Assembly (NCBI GenBank): GCA_949296785.1
Contig: CASFRQ010000158.1
Location: 1-6,794 of the forward strand
Length of the DNA: 6,794 nucleotides
Source: an uncultured Alphaproteobacteria bacterium
GTDB lineage: Bacteria; Pseudomonadota; Alphaproteobacteria; CASFRQ01; SAAU01
Reading direction: 5' to 3'
Shown one piece after another: positions 1 through 6,492 of the stretch. The translations under genes and the position numbers were made by a program. Each line of letters begins with the position of its first letter. Within the stretch, counting starts at the first letter, position 1. The notes under the pieces were generated by a model that was not told where the DNA came from, did not search any database, and saw only the letters and a program-made list of their open reading frames with translations.

Positions 1-1079
1 CGGATTTTATGGGAACAGGCAGCGTGGCGGAGGCTTTATCCCTGCGAAAAAAAGGAATCAGAACGCCGCTTTTAGCCTTTCTCGGTTGTTTTTCACCGCA
101 GGAAATGCAAGAAGCTTGCGACAACGCCGTTATCCCCCTCATCCATGACAAGTTATCTTTGGAATGGGCGATGAAGATTCGCCCGTCCGACAGAAAAGAC
201 GGGGAACATTTTAAAATTGCCCTGAAGTTTGATACGGGCATGTCCCGTTTCGGCTTTTCAAAAGAGGACATTCCTTTTCTTGTCAAACAGCTGTCCAACG
301 CATCTTTTATTGAACCGGTTTTGGTTCTTTCGCATTTTGCCGCCTCCGATAACGAACTGGAAAATAAATTTTCCGCTCATCAGGCTTCCTTATTCCGGGA
401 AATCTGCGAAAAGATGAAGGAGAGCTTTCCCCGCCTTAAAACTTCTCTTGCCAATTCGGCGGGCGCTTTAGCATTTTCAAACCTTCCCTTTGATTATATC
501 CGCCTGGGTTTCGGTCTGTACGGCGGAAACCCCTTTGAAGGTACTCGGAACGAAAGTCTCGGCGCTTCTTTGAAGCCCGTAATGAAAGGTTGTGCGCCCA
601 TTTTGGAAATCCGGGACTTAAAAGCCGGCCAGACCGTCAGCTACAACAGGACTTTTACCGCCGAAAAAAGTATGAAAATCGCCGTCATCGGCCTGGGTTA
701 CGCCAACGGTTATCCCAGAGCTTTGTCAAACAAGGCCAGTCTGGTCATCAACAATAAAAGGGCGCATATCGTCGGCCGCGTCTGCATGGAGACTCTGCTG
801 GTTGACATTACGGACATTGAGAGTGTTAAACCGTTTGACACCGCCTGGTTTTTGGGCGGAAAAGATGATGAAACAGGAAAAGCTTTCGTAAAGGGAAACG
901 AAAACACAGAGGAAAACAAAAACGGGGACACAGAAAGAAAAGAAAACGAAAGAAGCAATTCAGACAAAGAAAACGCCGTTTCGGTTTATGAATTGGCGCA
1001 CGCCGCGCAGATGATTCCTTATGAACTTTGGTGTAATTTAGGAAATAATTCCGAAAACGATAAAATTTTCAATGGATGA
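1..1079 (+). CDS. alr: Alanine racemase, 3' part (5' end outside window)
   Basis: PLP-dependent enzyme interconverting L- and D-alanine in the cytoplasm, supplying D-Ala for peptidoglycan. The reading frame is open from the first base, and the first visible residues (DFMGTGSVAEALSLRKKGIR) match the family stretch some 30 residues after the PLP-binding lysine, so the true start and that lysine lie upstream; the ATG at 9 is internal. Visible landmarks are the TIM-barrel motif KFDTGMSRFGF, the block ANSAGALAF, IRLGFGLYGG, the C-terminal beta-domain VSYNRTF with the likely catalytic Tyr (codon 642-644), GLGYANGYPR, and GRVCMETLLVDIT, where most family members have MD rather than ME. Odd feature: between WFLGG and SVYELAHAAQMIPYELW there are about 40 residues (codons 861-980) rich in K, N, E and D, where the family normally has only a short loop. 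The gene ends in TGA and appears intact in the window. Confidence 0.93.
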   Translation, partial: DFMGTGSVAEALSLRKKGIRTPLLAFLGCFSPQEMQEACDNAVIPLIHDKLSLEWAMKIRPSDRKDGEHFKIALKFDTGMSRFGFSKEDIPFLVKQLSNASFIEPVLVLSHFAASDNELENKFSAHQASLFREICEKMKESFPRLKTSLANSAGALAFSNLPFDYIRLGFGLYGGNPFEGTRNESLGASLKPVMKGCAPILEIRDLKAGQTVSYNRTFTAEKSMKIAVIGLGYANGYPRALSNKASLVINNKRAHIVGRVCMETLLVDITDIESVKPFDTAWFLGGKDDETGKAFVKGNENTEENKNGDTERKENERSNSDKENAVSVYELAHAAQMIPYELWCNLGNNSENDKIFNG

Positions 1080-1144
1080 GGATTTCGTTTTTTTCCTCAG
1101 TTTCATGCCTAAAATACAGGGCAAAGATGTCCTTAAAAGTAAAC

Positions 1145-1183
1145 AAAGCCGAAAACCGCAAATAAATGAGCCTTTTCGGCTTT
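1145..1183. terminator. Inverted repeat, probable terminator downstream of alr
   Basis: Perfect 11-bp arms AAAGCCGAAAA (1145-1155) and TTTTCGGCTTT (1173-1183) enclose a 17-base loop. The right arm is followed by GGTGTTTTCGGTTTT on +, a broken T tract; on the - strand the hairpin is followed by GTTTACTTTT. The left arm can alternatively pair with 1187-1194 or 1192-1199, which repeat the TTTTCGG theme. It lies about 65 bp past the alr stop, so it most likely ends alr transcription and may work in both directions. The loop is longer than in a typical intrinsic terminator. Confidence 0.5.
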
Positions 1184-1669
1184 GGTGTTTTCGGTTTTCT
1201 CCGGCGTCTTGTTTTTACGCACGGGAGCAATCTCTTTTATCTTCTTTCCTGTTTCATGGAAGGTCACTTCTATCCAAGTCCCGGTATTTTGTCTCTTCTT
1301 TCAGCCGACAAAATTTTCTTTCTTTTTTTTATTTCCCATTTTTATCCGCTTGCGAACTTTCTTCTTTGGTTTCAATGCTTCCTCTTTCTTTTTTCGTTTG
1401 CTATCAAAAAAGCTTCGTTTCGGCACCTTTTTCTCTTCTGGCCGAGCAGTATTTATCTTTATTTCTTTCTTGTTTGCCGCGTCCCACCCAAGTTTTATCC
1501 CTCGGTGGCGTCTCTTTGTTCGCGAACTTCTGCCATCGGGCATTTCCAGGTTGCCTAAATTTTTACCCGATCGGTGAAAACGACTGAACGCTTATTTCCC
1601 CATCATTTTCAAAAAAAGGGAAATCCTTCTTAAAAGAAACCGATCCCAAAAGATATGATTGTTTTGTTT

Positions 1670-1697
1670 TGTCACAAATCTTGAAAGATGTCATAAA
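1670..1697 (+). promoter_or_regulatory. Direct repeat upstream of accB promoter, possible regulator site
   Basis: TGTCACAAA at 1670-1678 and TGTCATAAA at 1689-1697 differ at one base and start 19 bp apart, close to two helical turns. They end 8 bp before the -35 box of the accB promoter, a usual position for an activator. No regulator can be named from this. In AT-rich sequence two such 9-mers could also occur by chance. Confidence 0.25.
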
Positions 1698-1705
1698 AAT
1701 ATCTT

Positions 1706-1734
1706 TTGCCATTTGGACGCTTTTTGAGTATAAA
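1706..1734 (+). promoter_or_regulatory. Sigma70-type promoter of the accB-accC operon
   Basis: TTGCCA (1706-1711, four of six matches to the -35 consensus) and TATAAA (1729-1734, five of six to the -10) are separated by exactly 17 bp. Transcription would start near 1741, giving a 5' leader of about 45 bases before the accB start. It is the best-formed promoter upstream of the operon. Confidence 0.6.
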
Positions 1735-1735
1735 G

Positions 1736-1753
1736 AAGATAACTTTTTATCTT
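1736..1753 (+). promoter_or_regulatory. Small hairpin at the start of the accB leader
   Basis: AAGATAA (1736-1742) and TTATCTT (1747-1753) form a perfect 7-bp, AU-rich stem with a 4-base loop, lying across the predicted transcription start. If the start is a few bases earlier than the estimate, this would be a 5'-terminal stem in the mRNA; as DNA it is a dyad that could be an operator. It is not a terminator, being weak and lacking a T tract. Confidence 0.3.
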
Positions 1754-1786
1754 AAACTGTTTTTAACACAATGAAGAGGATTAAAA

Positions 1787-2281
1787 ATGAGTAATCTTGA
1801 CAAAACTTTACTGACGGATTTGGCCGATTTGTTAAAAAAGAAAAACCTGCAGGAAGTGGAATACGAAACCGCGGATGTCCGAATCCGTCTGGTTCGCGAA
1901 CGGCCGCAAAAGCCCGGCAAAGAACATCTTTTTGCCGCCGTGCCGCCGATGCCGGGAATGCCCGCTCCCGCGCCCGTGCCGGCTATGATGCCCGAAACAG
2001 CCGTCCCGCCTGCCGCCATGCCCGCTCCCAAAGCGCCGGCCGATGAGAAAAACCTTGTTCGTTCGCCGATGGTCGGCATTGCTTTCTTAAGCCCGGAACC
2101 CGGCGCAGAACCTTTTGTTAAAGAAGGGACTTCTGTAAAAAAAGGGGATACTCTCTGCCTGATTGAGGCGATGAAAACCTTCAACCCCTTAAAGGCGGAC
2201 AGAAGCGGTATTGTCAAGCAAGTCTTGGTTGACAACGGCCAACCCGTTGAATTTGACCAGCCTTTGTTTAATATTGAATAA
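1787..2281 (+). CDS. accB: Biotin carboxyl carrier protein of acetyl-CoA carboxylase
   Basis: Carries the biotin that AccC carboxylates and the carboxyltransferase AccAD then uses to make malonyl-CoA. The 164-residue product has the full family layout: an N-terminal helical segment (1-40) with the usual LLKKKNLQEVEYE pattern, a Pro/Ala/Met-rich flexible linker (about 52-84), and a C-terminal biotinyl domain (about 90-164). The biotin-accepting lysine is Lys130 in the motif EAMKTFNPLKAD. The insertion LSPEPGAEPFV (101-111) is the protruding 'thumb' that distinguishes bacterial AccB from other biotinyl domains. The start is supported by AGAGGA at 1775-1780, six bases before ATG. It is the first gene of its operon and follows the 1706-1734 promoter. 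Length is normal for the family. Confidence 0.96.
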   Translation: MSNLDKTLLTDLADLLKKKNLQEVEYETADVRIRLVRERPQKPGKEHLFAAVPPMPGMPAPAPVPAMMPETAVPPAAMPAPKAPADEKNLVRSPMVGIAFLSPEPGAEPFVKEGTSVKKGDTLCLIEAMKTFNPLKADRSGIVKQVLVDNGQPVEFDQPLFNIE

Positions 2282-2673
2282 AGTTCCAAGACCGGCCGGT
2301 TCTTTCTTTGGAAAGGAAAACGGCATTAAGGCGGCCTTCCGGCAGGTTGAGACCTGCGAAAGCACCGAAAGGAATAACGGGGAAAGACGGTAAAAGAAAG
2401 CGTCAATCGGGTTTTTCCCCTTACTTCGCCGCCGCAAAGTGTTTTAAAGGCTGAAGAGCGGGGAGTAAAAAAAGCCAAAAGTTTTTAAAGGCAAAAGAAC
2501 AGAGAATTAAAAGAGGCCAGAGACAAAAAACGCATAGAAAGCGGATATCAGAGGAAAGCGTTTCTTTTAATATGTTTCAATTCTCTTCCCTTTCATCCCT
2601 TGAAGAGAAAAAACTTTGCCGGACGGCCAGAAAAAAAAGAAAAGAGTTAAAGTAAAAGTAAAATGAGGCGTAT
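2282..2673 (+). other. Unusually long purine-rich gap between accB and accC
   Basis: About 390 bases with no recognisable gene; accB and accC are normally separated by only tens of bases. The + strand is very A/G-rich (46 of the 60 bases at 2461-2520). A frame starting at 2281 is open to a TAA near 2655 apart from one TGA, but its Lys/Arg-rich translation is what purine-rich DNA yields by chance and it matches nothing known to me. A small hairpin GCAGGT-TGAG-ACCTGC sits at 2342-2357, and ACCGGCCGGT at 2291-2300 is a perfect palindrome. I see no promoter for accC here. GAGG at 2665-2668 is the accC ribosome-binding site. Confidence 0.5.
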
Positions 2674-4062
2674 ATGTTTGAAAAGATTTTAATTGCCAAC
2701 CGCGGCGAAATCGCCCTGCGTATCAACCGCGCCTGTCATGAAATGGGTATTAAGACGGTAGCCGTTCACTCCACGGCCGACGCCGACGCGATGCATGTCC
2801 GTTTGGCGGATGAAGCTGTGTGTATCGGTTCTCCTTTGGCGAAGGATTCCTATTTGAACAAAGCGGCGATTATCTCCGCCGCGCTCATTACGGGGGCGGA
2901 CGCCATCCATCCAGGATACGGCTTTTTGTCCGAAAACGCCGACTTTGCCGAAATGGTAGAAGAACACGGGCTGACTTTCATCGGGCCGACACCGAAAATG
3001 ATTCGGCTGATGGGCGATAAAATCACCGCCAAAAAATCGGCGATAGAAGCCGGCCTGCCGGTCGTTCCCGGTTCCAAAGGAAGCGTGGACACAATTGAAC
3101 AGGCGATTCAAACAGCGCACGAAATCGGCTATCCGATTATTATCAAAGCCTCGGCGGGCGGCGGCGGAAAGGGAATGAAAATAGCCTTTAACGATGAGGA
3201 ACTAAAGGAAATGTATCCCATTGCCCGCAGGGAAGCAAAATCAAACTTCGCCAACGATATCGTCTATATGGAAAAGTATTTACAAAATCCGCGGCATATT
3301 GAAATTCAGGTGCTGGCCGACACGCACGGGAATGTCGTTCATCTGGGGGAAAGGGATTGTTCTTTGCAACGGCATAATCAAAAAGTGTTGGAAGAATCTC
3401 CCTCCCCGGCACTTAATAAAGAACAAAGGCAGAAAATCGGTTCCATTGTTTGCAATGCAATGAAGAACTTAGGATACAGCAGTGTCGGCACCATTGAATT
3501 TCTGTACGAAAACGGGGAATTCTATTTTATGGAAATGAATACCCGAATACAGGTGGAGCACCCTGTCACGGAAATGGTTACCGGTATTGATATTATTCAA
3601 GAGCAGATACGGGTTGCCAACGGCGCTGTTTTAGACTTAACGCAGGAGGATGTTCATTTTGACGGCTTTGCGATTGAATGCCGCATCAACGCCGAAAATC
3701 CGGAAACTTTTATCCCTTCCGCGGGAAAGGTAACCACCTGGCATGCGCCGGGCGGCTTATGGGTACGCGTGGATTCGGAAGTGTACGCCGGATATGTCAT
3801 TCCGCCGTATTATGACAGTATGATTGCCAAATTGATTGTGTTTGGAAGGACGCGCAACTCCTGTTTGATGAGGTTAAAGCGCGCTTTGGAGGAGTTTGTG
3901 ATTGAAGGCGTGCAGACAACCATCCCTTTACATCAAAAAATCATTGCTCAGCCGGATTTCATTGACGGACAATACAACATTCACTGGCTTGAAAACTTCT
4001 TGAAAAAACAGGAGGAAATCAAACGGGAAGAAGAGACTTCTTCTCAAAGCGGAGAAAAATAA
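2674..4062 (+). CDS. accC: Biotin carboxylase subunit of acetyl-CoA carboxylase
   Basis: ATP-grasp enzyme that carboxylates the biotin on AccB with bicarbonate and ATP, the first half-reaction of acetyl-CoA carboxylase. The 462-residue product is complete and of normal length apart from a charged tail. The N-terminal domain opens with ILIANRGEIALRI and includes HPGYGFLSENADFAE (79-93). The ATP-grasp region has Lys116, Lys158, the glycine-rich loop AGGGGKGMK (161-169), EKYLQNPRHIEIQVLAD (200-216) and RDCSLQRHNQKVLEE (227-241) with Lys237. The metal ligands are Glu276 and Glu287 in FMEMNTRIQVEHPVTE, followed by Arg291, and Arg337 lies in ECRINAE; these are the catalytic and biotin-site residues of E. 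coli AccC. The last 20 residues or so (KKQEEIKREEETSSQSGEK) are a polar extension. The start has GAGG five bases upstream of ATG. Co-directional with accB. Confidence 0.97.
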   Translation: MFEKILIANRGEIALRINRACHEMGIKTVAVHSTADADAMHVRLADEAVCIGSPLAKDSYLNKAAIISAALITGADAIHPGYGFLSENADFAEMVEEHGLTFIGPTPKMIRLMGDKITAKKSAIEAGLPVVPGSKGSVDTIEQAIQTAHEIGYPIIIKASAGGGGKGMKIAFNDEELKEMYPIARREAKSNFANDIVYMEKYLQNPRHIEIQVLADTHGNVVHLGERDCSLQRHNQKVLEESPSPALNKEQRQKIGSIVCNAMKNLGYSSVGTIEFLYENGEFYFMEMNTRIQVEHPVTEMVTGIDIIQEQIRVANGAVLDLTQEDVHFDGFAIECRINAENPETFIPSAGKVTTWHAPGGLWVRVDSEVYAGYVIPPYYDSMIAKLIVFGRTRNSCLMRLKRALEEFVIEGVQTTIPLHQKIIAQPDFIDGQYNIHWLENFLKKQEEIKREEETSSQSGEK

Positions 4063-4125
4063 CTCTTTCTTTTTCTTCATAAAAGCGTATTCTGTTTGAA
4101 AAAGGATAAAAAGGAAGAAAAGGCA

Positions 4126-4641
4126 GTGTTTTTTTATCAAAAGCAAAGGCTTATTCTGATTTTCATCTGTTGCCTGGCTCTTTTTCCCTTTGAGGAAAGA
4201 GGGCTGGCAGCCGATGAAAAAGAGGAGATTTTGCCCAGATTTGTATCTTTGCGCGTTTCTTCCGCCAACTTAAGAACCGGTCCCGGCGAACGCTTTCCCA
4301 TAGAATGGGTGTACCAAAAAAAAGGGCTGCCGGTAGAACTTTTGAAAAAATACGATATTTGGCGGAAAATCCGTGATTATGAAGGGACAGAGGGCTGGGT
4401 CCATCGCCGGATGCTGACGGATAACCGTACCGTTATGACTCAAAACGCCGACCAATCCGTTTTATATGATGAAGAGGATCCGTCCTCCGCCATTATTGCT
4501 TTCATTGACCCGATGGTTATCGGCCGTCTGCAAGAGTGCCCAAACAAAAGCCTTTTCTGCAAAGTCGCCTTTCCCGGCGCAACCGGCTGGATTCTAAGGG
4601 AAAATCTTTACGGCCTGTACCCGGCCGAAACGATTGAATAG
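4126..4641 (+). CDS. Secreted bacterial SH3-domain protein (SH3_4/COG3807 type)
   Basis: Predicted exported protein with two SH3-like beta-barrel units, likely acting in the periplasm, perhaps on cell-wall material; the exact role is not known to me. I choose the GTG at 4126 as start because AAGGAAG (4111-4117) lies eight bases upstream and it gives a compact signal peptide; the frame also has a TTG at 4096, which lacks a ribosome-binding site and would add ten charged residues. From GTG the product is 171 residues. A signal peptide is visible: QKQR, then LILIFICCLALF, with likely cleavage after GLAA. The mature part starts LPRFVSLRVSSANLRTGPGE, the family hallmark, then WVYQKKGLPVELLKKYDIWR and GTEGWVHRRML; the second unit ends in GATGWILRENLYGLYPAE. 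It follows accC by 63 bases without a terminator, so is likely cotranscribed. Confidence 0.8.
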   Translation: MFFYQKQRLILIFICCLALFPFEERGLAADEKEEILPRFVSLRVSSANLRTGPGERFPIEWVYQKKGLPVELLKKYDIWRKIRDYEGTEGWVHRRMLTDNRTVMTQNADQSVLYDEEDPSSAIIAFIDPMVIGRLQECPNKSLFCKVAFPGATGWILRENLYGLYPAETIE

Positions 4642-4803
4642 GCATAAAAAGAAGTTATATGAAACCTTTTTTTCCTCTAAAACAGACGATATTTATGTTC
4701 CTCCTTTTACTTCCTTCACCAAATACGGAATAAAAATTAAGGAGCTGCCGAAAACTGCAATCTTTAAAATTAAGCAACCGAAAACAAAAAAGAAAGAAAC
4801 ATC
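4642..4803 (+). other. Short intergenic stretch with a doubtful 24-codon ORF
   Basis: Purine-rich sequence between the SH3 gene and the Nudix remnant. An ATG at 4659 opens a 24-codon frame ending at 4733 whose product (MKPFFPLKQTIFMFLLLLPS and a few more residues) looks like a bare signal peptide or a tiny membrane peptide, with only a weak AAGAAG upstream. A second frame is open from about 4643 to the TAG at 4805 but has no start. I recognise neither. Nothing else is evident. Confidence 0.2.
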
Positions 4804-5304
4804 ATAGAGCTGTGAGACATTTATGATAAACCGAAAATACGGGCAAAGCCGCAGTCAGAGGGAGAATGCCCCTCAAAGAAGGGGAAGAATATCATCTCAT
4901 CTGTGCCGTTTGGATAAAGAACAAAGAAGGAAAGTTCCTCATTCATAAAAAGAGCGGAGAGTAAGGAAACTTATCTTGGTTTTTGGGAAAATGCGGAAAA
5001 CGGCTCTGTCATGCAGAGCGAAGATTCCTATCACGGAAGTCTGCGTGAAACGGAAGAGGAATTCCGTTTAACGATTGATTCTTACGAAACGCCGCCCCGC
5101 CTTATCTATTCTTTCAAAAATAACAATTACTTTAATGACATATGCCTTATTGAGCAAGAAGCAGCCCTCTCCTCGCTTCATCTTTGTGAGGAAGAAACAA
5201 GCGATGTACGTTGGGCTTTTTTGGAAAAAATCTCACAGATGCAAAAAGAAGGACTTTTTATTCCTCTGCATTATCCTTGGCAAGAGTTACTTGTTTCCCT
5301 TTAA
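4804..5304 (+). pseudogene. Decayed Nudix hydrolase gene (Idi/COG1443-like)
   Basis: Joining three frames rebuilds a Nudix hydrolase of about 165 residues. ELxDIYDK (4807-4830) matches the usual ELWDIYDK start, with TGA at 4813-4815 where Trp is expected. One base is missing near 4828-4830, after which TENTGKAAVRGRMPLKEGEE and YHLICAVWIKNKEGKFLIHK follow (4830-4949). One extra A in the run 4947-4951 then shifts the frame to RAESKETYLGFWENAENGS and on to the stop at 5304. The Nudix box GX5EX7REUXEEXGU is present as GSVMQSE, seven residues, RETEEEFRL, with the conserved Gly replaced by Arg. The tail has EEETSDVRWAFLEKISQM and EGLFIPL, typical of the family. The upstream ATA at 4804 may be the former start codon. 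The surviving ORF at 5011-5304 (97 codons) lacks the first half of the domain. Intact relatives hydrolyse nucleoside diphosphate-type substrates; this copy is almost certainly inactive. Confidence 0.85.
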
Positions 5305-5334
5305 TCAAAGCAAAAAACACCCCTTCCACAAATA

Positions 5335-5362
5335 AAAAGCCGGCTGTACAACGCCGGCTTTT
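5335..5362. terminator. Bidirectional intrinsic terminator
   Basis: AAAAGCCGGC (5335-5344) and GCCGGCTTTT (5353-5362) form a perfect 10-bp stem with an 8-base loop, GC-rich at the tip and ending in T runs on both strands. It lies between the converging Nudix remnant (+, ends 5304) and the kinase-like gene (-, ends 5383), so it can end transcription from both sides. Confidence 0.88.
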
Positions 5363-5382
5363 CCGTTCTGCCCGCGGCAAGA

Positions 5383-6333
5383 TTAATCATACTCATTACC
5401 GTTGATACGACTGTACAAAATGCGTCGGGACATATCCGGAACTTTATAAGGCTGCGTATCTTTAATTCTATAAACTTCTTTTAAAATCTGTTCTCTATCC
5501 TTTTCTTCAAAGCCCAAAAGAGTCATTTGATAACGCCAATATCCCTGCATCTGCTCTTTTGTTCCTTTTAAATATCCTCCGACATCGTCTAATTCCGCTT
5601 TCTGAGCGGCTTTTATCACTTTATAAAACACTTCGGTACGCAAACGGCGCAAGGCCGGATCCTGAGCATGCTCTTTTTTAAAGTGATAACTGCCGGGTAA
5701 AATGCCCTGTAAAAAGAAATAAGGCGTATTAAATCCCTTTGTATGTTCCGGAGAAATTCCTGCTCTATGGTAAACAAAAGGAAGCAAGTCAATAATAAAC
5801 AACTTCTTATCCACTTCGGAATATAAGATATTACCGGTATTCATGAAATACCCGCCGCCGGAATCCAAAGAATATCTTTTTGAAGAGAGAAACTTCATAT
5901 CATCAAACGTTTTTTCCAAAGCCTCGTCCGGCAATTCCAACAACTTTTCCGTCAACAGTCTAGTTTTAATCAAAGTCGTTTGAGAATCGGCATTTTCGGC
6001 ATTCATTTTTGATAAATAATCTCTGTTCAACTCAAAAGAAAAACCGGGACAATACAAATTAACAGTCACAAAAGGATCTTTAACCCCTTTAGGCGGTAAA
6101 AAATACCCGACTGTTTGAGCAAAATTCCTTCCTTCAAAAACATCTTTTTCCGGCAGAAAAAGAGTATTGTATAAATACTCCGTCATATTTTCAATTTTTC
6201 TATCCTTGGCAACACGAACTGTAAATTTCGGGTTTGTGTGGATTTTATACACTCTGGCTTCGTTTCCCTCGCCCAAAGGCAACTCCCCCAAAGCAAAAAC
6301 AATCTCGTCAATGGCCGGCAGTTTCATGTCCAT
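5383..6333 (-). CDS. Protein-kinase-like protein with altered catalytic loop, function unknown
   Basis: Product of 316 residues. The start is the ATG at 6333, because AAGGAGA lies about six bases upstream; an ATG at 6366 lacks such a site. I do not recognise a named family, but the core reads like a small protein-kinase fold: a glycine-rich loop LGEGNEARVYKI (20-31), a VAIK-like strand TVRVAK with Lys43, and MNTGNILYSEVDKKLFIIDL (164-183), where Asn168 and Asp182 fit the metal-binding Asn and the DFG Asp. The catalytic HRD Asp, expected five residues before Asn168, is Phe163; Asp157 lies 11 residues before. It may therefore be a pseudokinase or use a rearranged loop. The rest is helical and polar, with no signal peptide or membrane segment. 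It is transcribed away from the CRISPR array and sits next to its degenerate end. It could be a secreted effector, an antibiotic-kinase relative or a housekeeping orphan; nothing here decides. Confidence 0.75.
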   Translation of the reverse strand: MDMKLPAIDEIVFALGELPLGEGNEARVYKIHTNPKFTVRVAKDRKIENMTEYLYNTLFLPEKDVFEGRNFAQTVGYFLPPKGVKDPFVTVNLYCPGFSFELNRDYLSKMNAENADSQTTLIKTRLLTEKLLELPDEALEKTFDDMKFLSSKRYSLDSGGGYFMNTGNILYSEVDKKLFIIDLLPFVYHRAGISPEHTKGFNTPYFFLQGILPGSYHFKKEHAQDPALRRLRTEVFYKVIKAAQKAELDDVGGYLKGTKEQMQGYWRYQMTLLGFEEKDREQILKEVYRIKDTQPYKVPDMSRRILYSRINGNEYD

Positions 6334-6354
6334 TTCAGTCTCCTTTTTCTTTTT

Positions 6355-6382
6355 AAGATAACACATTTTTAAATATATGCAA
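6355..6382 (-). promoter_or_regulatory. Predicted promoter of the kinase-like gene
   Basis: Read on the - strand: TTGCAT (6382-6377) as -35, 16 bp, then TATCTT (6360-6355) as -10, preceded by TG one base upstream to give the extended -10 TGTTATCTT. The transcript would begin just ahead of the AAGGAGA ribosome-binding site, so the leader would be very short. AT-rich surroundings make chance matches common. Confidence 0.4.
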
Positions 6383-6492
6383 GATTTTTTGACAAATTTT
6401 ATGACTTTTTAAATAAGTCTGATATTTATGTACAAAAACAGCCACATAAAAGGAAGAAACTGCTTTATTTTTATTTGTGCATATAGATAAAC

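Larger units (their letters stand above)
1080..1705. other. Long gene-free stretch, strongly pyrimidine-rich on + strand
   Basis: About 625 bases between alr and the accB promoter with no recognisable gene. The + strand is extremely T/C-rich (for example 47 of the 60 bases at 1321-1380 are pyrimidines). Open frames here are Phe/Ser-rich on + and Lys/Arg-rich on -, which is what such composition gives by chance. The best coding-like candidate is on the - strand: an 80-codon frame at 1543-1301 that after one TGA stays open to 1133 and includes TWIEVTFHETGKKIKEIAPV. It has no ribosome-binding site at its ATG, uses AGA and ATA codons that the neighbouring genes use little, and matches no family I recognise. 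It could be a decayed gene or only compositional. Confidence 0.5.

Noticed and set aside
1072..1587. 171-codon + strand ORF overlapping the end of alr, and two other overlapping + ORFs
   Set aside because: Phe/Ser/Leu-rich products of a pyrimidine-rich stretch, no ribosome-binding site, no recognisable motif, and three frames are open over the same bases.
2211..2655. Open frames in the accB-accC gap as a small basic protein
   Set aside because: Lys/Arg-rich translations expected from purine-rich DNA, one TGA in the longest frame, no start with a ribosome-binding site and no recognisable similarity.
2689..3120. Long - strand ORFs within accC
   Set aside because: Antisense shadows of a complete, well-conserved accC.
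4813..4815. UGA read as tryptophan in this organism
   Set aside because: TGA interrupts the Nudix frame where Trp is expected, and single TGAs interrupt two other open stretches. But every Trp in the intact genes is TGG, alr ends in TGA, and the Nudix gene also has two frameshifts, so decay explains it.
4947..4951. Programmed frameshift in the Nudix gene
   Set aside because: An A run is a possible slippage site, but the gene also has a nonsense codon and a second frameshift upstream, so a programmed event would not restore it.
6389..6415. TTGACA with TAAATA downstream as a leader promoter for the array
   Set aside because: The -35 is perfect, but the best -10 is only 15 bp away and weak; the repeats carry better promoters.
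6418..6428. TCTGATAT upstream of the array as another degenerate CRISPR repeat
   Set aside because: Eight bases match the end of the repeat, but the spacing to the first repeat does not fit the ~66-bp period and the rest of the repeat is absent; chance in AT-rich DNA.
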